Assembly: GCA_946410475.1 (NCBI GenBank)
Contig: CAMKAM010000039.1
Span: forward strand, 1-10,729
Length of the DNA stretch: 10,729 nt
Origin: an uncultured Bacillota bacterium
GTDB taxonomy: Bacteria; Bacillota; Clostridia; Peptostreptococcales; Anaerovoracaceae
Direction of reading: 5' to 3'
Shown: positions 1-5,463 of the stretch, piece by piece
How the letters are laid out: each line of letters begins with the position of its first letter
Position numbering within the stretch: the first letter of the stretch is position 1
Made by a program: the position numbers and the translations under genes
Notes under the pieces: model-generated
What the model was told of the DNA's origin: nothing
Database searches by the model: none
The model's input: only the letters and a program-made list of their open reading frames with translations

Positions 1-875
1 TCTGCCAGCTCTTCATCGAGCCGGGCGATGTCATCCTGACAGAGGATCCGACATTCATCCACACTACAGATACTTTCAAGATGTGCGAAGCGAAAGTCGT
101 AGCATGCGAATGCGACGACTACGGTCTCGTGATCGAGGACGTCGAAAAGAAGATCCAGGAATATGACGCAAAGATCGTCTACACTGTTCCGACATTCGGC
201 AACCCGACAGGTCGCACACTTCCGGTAGAGAGAAGAAAAGCTCTGGCTGAACTGGGTAGCAAATACGACGTGATCATCCTCGAGGACGACCCGTACAGAG
301 ACGTACGCTACTCGGGTGAGGTAGTTCCGGCAATCTACAGCTTCGACAAGACAGGCAACACGATCATGGCCTGCAGCTTCTCGAAGATCTTCGCTCCGGG
401 CTCGAGACTCGGCTACGCCGTAGCTGATCCTGAGATCATCTATGCTCTCAGAGATATCAAGATAGCTACGAACTCGCAGCCGCCGGGGATCAGTGAAGTC
501 CTCCTCGCAGAGTACTTCCACCGCGGATACTATGAGAAGTATCTCGCTAAGATGGTCGACCTGTACAGACAGGGCAGAGATGCTATGATGGAGACTATGG
601 ACAAGTTCTTCCCCGAAGGCTTCAAGCGCACGACACCGGACGGCGGATACTATGTATGGGTAGAGTTCCCGAAGTCTGTCAGCACATCCAAGCTGAAGGA
701 GCGCGCTCAGGAATACAAGTTCACATTCCTGTCCGGCGGCGACTGGTATCCTAACTCGGCTCCGGAAGACCACGACAACACAGCGAGATTCAACTTCACG
801 ACTCAGCCGGTCGAGGTCATCAAAGAGGGTATCGAGCTCATAGGAAAACTCGCATGTGAGATGGCAGCTGAGTAA
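1..875 (+). CDS. PLP-dependent aminotransferase, class I/II (2-aminoadipate transaminase/MocR-like family), 5'-truncated
   Basis: This is the C-terminal part of a fold-type I aminotransferase. The reading frame is open from base 3, so the ATG at 81 is internal and the N-terminal roughly 100 or more residues lie outside the window. Visible family motifs, in order, are EPGDVILTEDPTF near the left edge, NPTGRTLP (from base 201), EDDPYRD (from 282) and SFSKIFAPGSRLGY. The lysine codon of the last motif, at 384-386, should form the Schiff base with pyridoxal phosphate. NFT near the C terminus, after the DGGYYVWVEFP segment, fits the substrate-carboxylate arginine region (TARFNFT). Members transfer amino groups from amino acids such as 2-aminoadipate, aromatic or branched-chain substrates to 2-oxoglutarate in the cytoplasm; the substrate here cannot be told. 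The protein could also be the C-terminal half of a MocR/GabR-type regulator with an HTH domain lost at the edge. Isoleucine is almost all ATC, suggesting higher expression than the genes downstream. Confidence 0.93.
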   Translation, partial: CQLFIEPGDVILTEDPTFIHTTDTFKMCEAKVVACECDDYGLVIEDVEKKIQEYDAKIVYTVPTFGNPTGRTLPVERRKALAELGSKYDVIILEDDPYRDVRYSGEVVPAIYSFDKTGNTIMACSFSKIFAPGSRLGYAVADPEIIYALRDIKIATNSQPPGISEVLLAEYFHRGYYEKYLAKMVDLYRQGRDAMMETMDKFFPEGFKRTTPDGGYYVWVEFPKSVSTSKLKERAQEYKFTFLSGGDWYPNSAPEDHDNTARFNFTTQPVEVIKEGIELIGKLACEMAAE

Positions 876-908
876 GCAAAGTGATCACATAATAAGCATA
901 AACGTTAC

Positions 909-941
909 GGAGGGACCGTTCCTTAAAGGGGCGGTCTCTCT
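909..941 (+). terminator. Probable intrinsic terminator after the aminotransferase gene
   Basis: A stem of 9 bp with one G-U pair (GAGGGACCG at 910-918 against CGGTCTCTC at 932-940) can extend by one more wobble pair at 909/941. Inside the 13-base loop, CCTT and AAGG can pair further. The hairpin lies 34 bases after the stop codon. The following tract (TTGATATTTC) is only moderately T-rich, so termination may be incomplete. The right end abuts the -35 box of the next promoter. Confidence 0.5.
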
Positions 942-969
942 TGATATTTCAACCCTTCGGTATTATTAT
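941..969 (+). promoter_or_regulatory. Sigma-A-type promoter for the patatin operon
   Basis: A -35 box TTGATA (941-946) and a -10 box TATTAT (964-969) are separated by exactly 17 bases, in the AT-rich gap between the terminator hairpin and the patatin start. Transcription would start near 976 and give a leader of about 28 bases containing the AAAGGGA ribosome binding site (987-993) and ATG at 1004. The assignment rests on box match and position only. Confidence 0.6.
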
Positions 970-1003
970 TTAATTAGCGAAACAAGAAAGGGAAGAACTG
1001 AAA

Positions 1004-1897
1004 ATGCTAGGACTGATAGATGTCGGCGGAGGTACGCGCGGAGCGTTCGGAGCCGGCGTTCTTGACAGATGTCTGGAGGAAGGCATCACATTCGATTATC
1101 TGATAGGAGTATCTGCCGGTGCGGCTAACGAGGCGTCGTTCCTGGCGGGACAGAAGGGAAGGAATCTCAGATTCTACGACGGGTACGCGTTCAGAAAGGA
1201 ATACATGAGCATGAGGCTCATGCTGAAGACCCGCCAGTATCTGGATCTGGATTACATATACAGTACGCTTACTAACTCCGACGGGGAGGACCCACTCGAC
1301 TACGATGCCATGATGGATCAGGACGTAGAGTGGGAGATCGTTGCCACCGACGCAGTCACCGGAAAGGCGGAATATTTTCCGAAACAGGCGCTGAAGAGGG
1401 ACGAATACGACGTGATCAAAGCGTCGTGCGCTGTCCCGGGAGCCTGCCGCCCGTACTTCGTGGACGGTCTGCCGTACTTCGACGGAGGGATAGCCGATCC
1501 GATACCGTACGAGAGGGCGCTCGAGGCAGGCTGCGACAGGCTTGTAGTGATACTGACGAAGCCAAGGACGGAATTGAGGAAGGCGAAGAGCAAGGATTCC
1601 AGGATCGCACCGTTGATCAGGCGCAAGTACCCGAAGGTCGCGAAGAGGCTGGAGCTGAGATATCTCAAATACAACCTTGCGCTTGAAGAAGTCCTGAAAA
1701 TGGAAGAAGAAGGTAAGGCTCTTGTCATCTCTCCTGATGATATGGTCGGCATGAAAACTCTGAAGCTCGACCATAAGCAGGTGAGGGCACTCTACAAGAG
1801 AGGCTATGACGGAGCAGAGAAAATAAAGGGATTCATCGAAAGCATCAACAGCGAAGAGAGCGGCGAAGAGAGCTTCGCCGAAGGAGGACAAAGATGA
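1004..1897 (+). CDS. Patatin-like phospholipase family protein (YjjU-like)
   Basis: This complete 297-residue protein belongs to the bacterial patatin family of serine acyl hydrolases, which cleave acyl groups from phospholipids or other lipids. The signature is intact. There is a glycine-rich oxyanion-hole motif GGGTRGAFGAGV (residues 8-19), the nucleophile elbow GVSAG with Ser37, and the catalytic aspartate in FDGG (Asp160), so the Ser-Asp dyad is present. Length and the basic C-terminal region (about 190-275) resemble the YjjU-type proteins that carry a helical C-terminal domain. No signal peptide or membrane segment is visible, so a cytoplasmic or peripheral membrane location is likely. 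The ATG at 1004 is chosen because it follows AAAGGGA by about 10 bases and places the oxyanion motif at the usual extreme N terminus. The tail (SEESGEES) comes from a tandem 12-mer. The gene is first in its operon and its stop overlaps the next start as ATGA. The physiological substrate is unknown. Confidence 0.93.
   Translation: MLGLIDVGGGTRGAFGAGVLDRCLEEGITFDYLIGVSAGAANEASFLAGQKGRNLRFYDGYAFRKEYMSMRLMLKTRQYLDLDYIYSTLTNSDGEDPLDYDAMMDQDVEWEIVATDAVTGKAEYFPKQALKRDEYDVIKASCAVPGACRPYFVDGLPYFDGGIADPIPYERALEAGCDRLVVILTKPRTELRKAKSKDSRIAPLIRRKYPKVAKRLELRYLKYNLALEEVLKMEEEGKALVISPDDMVGMKTLKLDHKQVRALYKRGYDGAEKIKGFIESINSEESGEESFAEGGQR
1850..1880 (+). repeat. Tandem 12-mer with an 8-bp hairpin directly upstream of the USP ribosome binding site
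   Basis: Two 12-base copies that differ only at their first base (1850-1861 and 1862-1873) encode SEES and GEES at the patatin C terminus. The second copy starts a perfect 8-bp stem, CGGCGAAG (1861-1868) with CTTCGCCG (1873-1880), closing an AGAG tetraloop. The first copy's GCGAAG could compete for the same 3' arm. The stem ends immediately before AAGGAGG (1881-1887), the ribosome binding site of the next gene. No T-run follows, so it is not an intrinsic terminator. Confidence 0.7.
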
Positions 1898-2295
1898 AGC
1901 ACGTTTTGGTATGCGTAACAGGCCAAAGGTCCTGCGACAGACTGATCAGCTACGGCAAGGAACTGATCGAGGGCGACGGCGGCGACATGATGGTCGTCCA
2001 CATCGCAGGCTACGACCTTTCTGAACTTGCAAGAGGCGATCTTGCGGAAAATCTGGAATACCTTCACAGGTGCGCGGTCGAGCATGAAGCGAATCTGACG
2101 ATAATCCGTTCGGACAATGTCGTCGCGACTATGGTCAGCCTGATCAACAAGTTCGACATTACCCGTATCGTCATGGGCGAGACCAGAAAGGCGAAGGTCG
2201 AGGATAGCACGACAAGCGCGTTCGAAGAACTGCCGCACAAGGATGTGCAGATCATCGTAGTGCCTGAAGACGAGGAAGACGAAGATGAGGACTGA
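1894..2295 (+). CDS. Universal stress protein (UspA)-like small protein
   Basis: This 133-residue cytoplasmic protein has the alpha/beta layout of the Usp fold. It starts with the strand MKHVLVCVTGQ, has a second strand around MMVVHIAG, a helix-strand unit ending in ITRIVMGE, and a last strand DVQIIVVPE. The CVTGQ start and the MGETRK segment resemble the Usp domain found in KdpD-type sensors. The classical ATP-binding signature of UspA/MJ0577 proteins (G-x2-G-x9-G-S/T) is not complete after MGE, so nucleotide binding is uncertain. The protein ends in an acidic tail, EDEEDEDED. The start is set by AAGGAGG at 1881-1887, six bases before the ATG, and the ATG overlaps the patatin stop by four bases, so the two are probably translationally coupled. 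Its own last 11 bases overlap the next gene. Usp proteins are often stress-related or bind partners; its partner is not shown by the sequence. Confidence 0.75.
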   Translation: MKHVLVCVTGQRSCDRLISYGKELIEGDGGDMMVVHIAGYDLSELARGDLAENLEYLHRCAVEHEANLTIIRSDNVVATMVSLINKFDITRIVMGETRKAKVEDSTTSAFEELPHKDVQIIVVPEDEEDEDED

Positions 2296-3445
2296 TATCC
2301 TCGTCATAGGGGCCGGGGCGGCAGGTATGGCTGCCGCTGTATCTGCCTCACAGGCAGCTGCCGGCAGAAAACGCATAGCAGTGATCGAGAAGAACGACGG
2401 ACCCGGGAAGAAGATATACGCCACCGGTAACGGCAGGTGCAATATCCTGAATTCGTCGTGTGAAGAAGCGGGATTTGTGCGTGATTTTTTCAGGCGCATC
2501 GGTCTTGAGATGAAAGAAGAGGATGAGGGGAGGATGTACCCGATGTCGGAACAGGCGTCCGACGTCGTTTTTGTATTGGAAAAAGCCCTTGAGGCGGCGG
2601 GAGTGGAAATGATCTTAGGAACTCCCGTGAGCACTATCGAAAGGGACGGCGAAGGCTTCGTCGTCACAGCTGAGAAGCTGCCGGAAAAGATATATGCGGG
2701 CAGCGTCATAATATCGACCGGCGGCAAGGCCGGTCCGATGTACGGATCGACGGGAGATGGATACAGACTCGCAAGATCCCTTGGCCACCATACGGGAAGG
2801 CTGGCTCCGGCGCTGACGGGAATAGAGACCAAGGAAGATATGAAGAGCCTCAAAGGGACGAGGGCACACGCGAAAGTCAGCCTCCTGAAGAGAGGCGAGC
2901 CCATCCATTCAGAGGAGGGGATCGTCCAGTTCGCGGAGTACGGACTTTCAGGGATATGCATCTTCGATCTCAGCAGATACGTGATACTGGATGATGAAAC
3001 GGGATTCGAAGACCACGAAGTGGCAATGGATCTCTTCCCTGATATGGACACTGAAGAGCTAGAAGGACTGCTCGAGTGGAGAAAAGAAAACGTTCAGGGC
3101 ATAGGCGCTGAGGATATAATGCGGACTATGGTGCCCGGGGCTCTGGCGGCTTACCTTACGGGTAAGGGCGGCAAGAGCGGTCAAAGCACGGACATCAGCG
3201 GTCTTGCGCGGCGCGCGAAGGACCTCAGGTTCACGGCCAGCGGCATGCGCGGCTGGAAGCAGGCACAGGTGACGAGGGGCGGCGTACTGATGGAGGAGAT
3301 CGATCCTGACTCGATGGAGTCGAAGTTCGCTCCCGGGCTGTTCTTCGCCGGCGAGGTGATGGACTGCGACGGCCCGTGCGGCGGATACAATCTATATAAC
3401 GCATGGCTGACAGGGATCAGGGCCGGTGAGACTGCGGCAGGATAG
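2285..3445 (+). CDS. NAD(P)/FAD-dependent oxidoreductase, HI0933/BaiN family
   Basis: This complete 386-residue flavoprotein has an N-terminal FAD-binding Rossmann motif, GAGAAG (residues 9-14), an acidic end to the second strand (VIEK), and the hallmark segment GKKIYATGNGRCNILN (41-56) of the HI0933-like family. The C-terminal hallmarks are also present: TRGGV followed by MESK, then FFAGEVMDCDGPCGGYN. Family members include BaiN, reported in bile-acid-transforming Clostridia, and proteins described as aminoacetone oxidase-like, but most have no proven reaction. The protein is somewhat shorter than the roughly 400-420 residues common in the family, without an obvious break in any motif. No signal peptide is seen. 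The start ATG lies within the acidic-tail codons of the USP gene, and the purine-rich GAGGAAGACGAAG before it probably serves for ribosome binding. It shares the operon with a second, unrelated FAD family immediately downstream. I leave the symbol empty because the substrate is unknown. Confidence 0.92.
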   Translation: MRTDILVIGAGAAGMAAAVSASQAAAGRKRIAVIEKNDGPGKKIYATGNGRCNILNSSCEEAGFVRDFFRRIGLEMKEEDEGRMYPMSEQASDVVFVLEKALEAAGVEMILGTPVSTIERDGEGFVVTAEKLPEKIYAGSVIISTGGKAGPMYGSTGDGYRLARSLGHHTGRLAPALTGIETKEDMKSLKGTRAHAKVSLLKRGEPIHSEEGIVQFAEYGLSGICIFDLSRYVILDDETGFEDHEVAMDLFPDMDTEELEGLLEWRKENVQGIGAEDIMRTMVPGALAAYLTGKGGKSGQSTDISGLARRAKDLRFTASGMRGWKQAQVTRGGVLMEEIDPDSMESKFAPGLFFAGEVMDCDGPCGGYNLYNAWLTGIRAGETAAG

Positions 3446-3460
3446 AGGAGAGCAGAAGTG
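3446..3460 (+). promoter_or_regulatory. Ribosome binding site that selects a GTG start
   Basis: AGGAG (3446-3450) follows directly on the TAG stop of the preceding gene and sits seven bases before GTG at 3458-3460. The conserved N-terminal family segment begins straight after this GTG (YRIHQIKLKIG). The next ATG in frame, at Met17, would cut into that segment, so GTG is the likely initiation codon. Confidence 0.75.
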
Positions 3461-5023
3461 TACAGGATACATCAGATAAAACTGAAAATAGGAAACGACA
3501 GGAAGATGATCCCGGATCTGATCAGGAAAAAGCTGAACAGGCGGGATCTTGTCCTGAAGGATATAACGATAGCAAGAGAGTCGATAGACGCCCGCGACAA
3601 GAAGAACATACGCAGGGTGTACACGGTCGACTTCAATGCCGACGCCGACCTCGATCTCGAGAAGGCGCCGGACCTCGAGTACAGATACGCAGAAGGCGGG
3701 ATGCCGGAGAAGCGTCCGGTGATCGTAGGTCTCGGTCCGTGCGGGATGTTCTGCGCTCTCATCATGGCTCAGATGGGCATGGCGCCGATAGTCATAGAGC
3801 GCGGAAGGCCCATAGCAGACAGGATGAAGGACGTAGAGCGCGTGCGGCAGGGCGGCGCGCCGGATCCGGAGTCGAACGTGCAGTTCGGCGAAGGCGGAGC
3901 GGGAACGTTCTCCGACGGGAAACTGACGACGGGGATCAAGGACGTCAGGATCAGGAAGGTCCTCGAGGAGTTCGTACGTTTCGGCGCGGACAAAGAGATT
4001 CTTTATAAACAGAGACCTCATATCGGGACTGATATGCTGCGTCCGGTAGTGACGGCCATCAGGGAGGAAGCCGAAAGGCTCGGAGCCGAGGTCAGGTTCG
4101 GATGCCGCCTTGACGACATAACGACGGTGACCGGCGGATGCAGCTCGGACGAGCCCGGAGTGAAGCGCATCAGGAGCGTTATCCTCTCCGACGGGTCTGA
4201 GATATTCACAGACGACCTCGTGCTCGCGATGGGACACAGCGCAAGGGATACGTTCGCCATGCTCGAGAGGCGGGGCCTCGAGATGTCGAGGAAGCCGTTC
4301 TCGATCGGCGTCAGGATAGAGCATCCCCAAAGCGTCATAGACAGGGCGCAGTACGGAGACGCGGGACTAGCGCGCGTCCTCGGACCGGCTGAATACAAAC
4401 TCTCATATCACATCCCGGACGGAAGGGGCGTATATACGTTCTGTATGTGCCCGGGCGGCGAGGTGATACTGGCTTCCTCGGCGGAGGGCGAAGTCGTCAC
4501 GAACGGCATGAGTTACCACGCCAGGGACGGCAGGTTCGCCAACAGCGGCCTTCTCGTGGACGTGAGACCGGAGGACTTCGACAGGTATGCTTATGACGGG
4601 GAGAGAGCGCCCTCATGCATAGGCGGCCCGGGAAGCGTCCTTTCAGGAGCGGACTTTCAGAAGAGGTTCGAGACTGCGGCCTTCAGGATAGCCGGAGGAT
4701 ACAGCATACCGACGGCGACATGGGGAGAGTTCGAAGGCTCGGCGGTCGAAGCCTGTCTCCCGGATTTCTGTTCCGGCTCCATCAAAAAAGCCCTTCCGGT
4801 ACTCGGAAGGAAGCTTTCGGGATTCGACGATCCCCGTGCCAGGATGTACGCTGTAGAAACAAGGAGCTCGTCCCCCGTGAGGTTCACAAGAGACGAGCGC
4901 TTCATGTCGAATATAAAGGGGATATACCCCGCAGGAGAGGGCGCAGGCCATGCCGGCGGCATCATGTCATCAGCAGTAGACGGCATAAAGATCGCCGAGT
5001 CTGTCGCTCTCAGATACAAATGA
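3458..5023 (+). CDS. FAD-dependent dehydrogenase, COG2509 family
   Basis: This complete 521-residue protein of the conserved but uncharacterised COG2509 flavoprotein family starts at GTG. Residues 1-80 form the typical N-terminal domain (YRIHQIKLKI, then SIDARDKKNIRRVYTVDF). The Rossmann dinucleotide-binding segment follows: VIVGLGPCGMFCA (88-100) and VIERG (112-116). Next comes the family-specific stretch QFGEGGAGTFSDGKLTTG (about 142-159), and near the C terminus YPAGEGAGHAGGIMSSAVDG, which contacts FAD in related enzymes. Length matches the family norm of roughly 500-540. No signal peptide or membrane segment is present. The reaction is unknown; distant relatives are electron-transfer dehydrogenases and geranylgeranyl-reductase-like enzymes. 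The gene is the last of the rightward operon, 12 bases after the HI0933-family gene. Its TGA stop lies in a palindrome shared with the convergent gene. There is no room for a separate terminator. Confidence 0.92.
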   Translation: MYRIHQIKLKIGNDRKMIPDLIRKKLNRRDLVLKDITIARESIDARDKKNIRRVYTVDFNADADLDLEKAPDLEYRYAEGGMPEKRPVIVGLGPCGMFCALIMAQMGMAPIVIERGRPIADRMKDVERVRQGGAPDPESNVQFGEGGAGTFSDGKLTTGIKDVRIRKVLEEFVRFGADKEILYKQRPHIGTDMLRPVVTAIREEAERLGAEVRFGCRLDDITTVTGGCSSDEPGVKRIRSVILSDGSEIFTDDLVLAMGHSARDTFAMLERRGLEMSRKPFSIGVRIEHPQSVIDRAQYGDAGLARVLGPAEYKLSYHIPDGRGVYTFCMCPGGEVILASSAEGEVVTNGMSYHARDGRFANSGLLVDVRPEDFDRYAYDGERAPSCIGGPGSVLSGADFQKRFETAAFRIAGGYSIPTATWGEFEGSAVEACLPDFCSGSIKKALPVLGRKLSGFDDPRARMYAVETRSSSPVRFTRDERFMSNIKGIYPAGEGAGHAGGIMSSAVDGIKIAESVALRYK

Positions 5024-5032
5024 TATCATTTG
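5017..5032. repeat. 16-bp perfect palindrome holding both convergent stop codons
   Basis: CAAATGATATCATTTG is its own reverse complement. The rightward dehydrogenase ends AAA TGA (5018-5023) and the leftward small protein also ends AAA TGA (5031-5026), one in each half of the palindrome, with only two bases between the two stops. It has no loop, no GC-rich stem and no flanking T-run, so it is not a standard bidirectional terminator. Confidence 0.85.
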
Positions 5033-5463
5033 CGGAAGAGTTTCCACGTCATCGAGTCGGTGACATCTTTTGCCGACAGATCCATGGAGGCTGTGCCGCT
5101 CTCTTCATCTTCGGGATCGATCACGGCTTTGTATACGGATTCGCCTCTGCTGTTGACGAGGCGGATCTCATATTTTGATACCTGTTCCCACGATCCCTCG
5201 AAATCATATTTGCCGAAGGTGCCGACAGCCTCGCCGTCATCTGTGAGAGTGAGGTGGACCTCGTTCATCGTCTTCTCACCCTGGGCGTCCGTCTTGCCGT
5301 CGCTGTCACCTGCCGTCGACCACGACCCTATCGCGACGGAATCCTTCATGATGGGAATGCTCGCCGTTTCCTCTTCCTTGCCGCTGTGGACTATCGCCAC
5401 GACGACGATTACGATGAGGAGGGACAGGATCGTTATCAATATCATCGCTTTTCTTGAAGTCAT
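5026..5463 (-). CDS. Membrane-anchored protein of unknown function
   Basis: This 145-residue protein has a short positively charged start (MTSRK) and one long hydrophobic segment (about residues 7-25, rich in Ile, Leu and Val), followed by a charged, low-hydrophobicity domain. That is the layout of a signal anchor with the rest outside the cytoplasm. There is no lipobox cysteine and no clear signal-peptidase site, so it is probably not a lipoprotein. The outer domain has alternating strand-like stretches (VHLTLTDDGEAVGTF, YDFEGSWEQ, KYEIRLV, SVYKAVIDP, MTWKLFRK), suggesting a small beta-sheet or lipocalin-like fold; this is inference. The ATG at 5463 overlaps the gpmI TGA as ATGA, which supports this start and implies co-transcription and coupled translation with gpmI. 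An AAGGAG (5481-5476) lies 12 bases upstream, further than usual. I do not recognise the family. Confidence 0.75.
   Translation of the reverse strand: MTSRKAMILITILSLLIVIVVVAIVHSGKEEETASIPIMKDSVAIGSWSTAGDSDGKTDAQGEKTMNEVHLTLTDDGEAVGTFGKYDFEGSWEQVSKYEIRLVNSRGESVYKAVIDPEDEESGTASMDLSAKDVTDSMTWKLFRK

Noticed and set aside
856..1065. 69-codon frame bridging the aminotransferase end and the patatin start
   Set aside because: It runs through the terminator hairpin and promoter and has no ribosome binding site.
1007..1891. 294-codon open frame on the minus strand antisense to almost the whole patatin gene
   Set aside because: It mirrors the patatin coding frame, has no recognisable motif and no ribosome binding site, while the plus-strand frame carries the full catalytic signature. 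It is a codon-bias shadow.
1804..3051. 415-codon open frame on the minus strand spanning the ends of three plus-strand genes
   Set aside because: It crosses the junctions of well-supported plus-strand genes, is Ser/Pro/Ala-rich and low in complexity, and shows no domain. It is a shadow frame.
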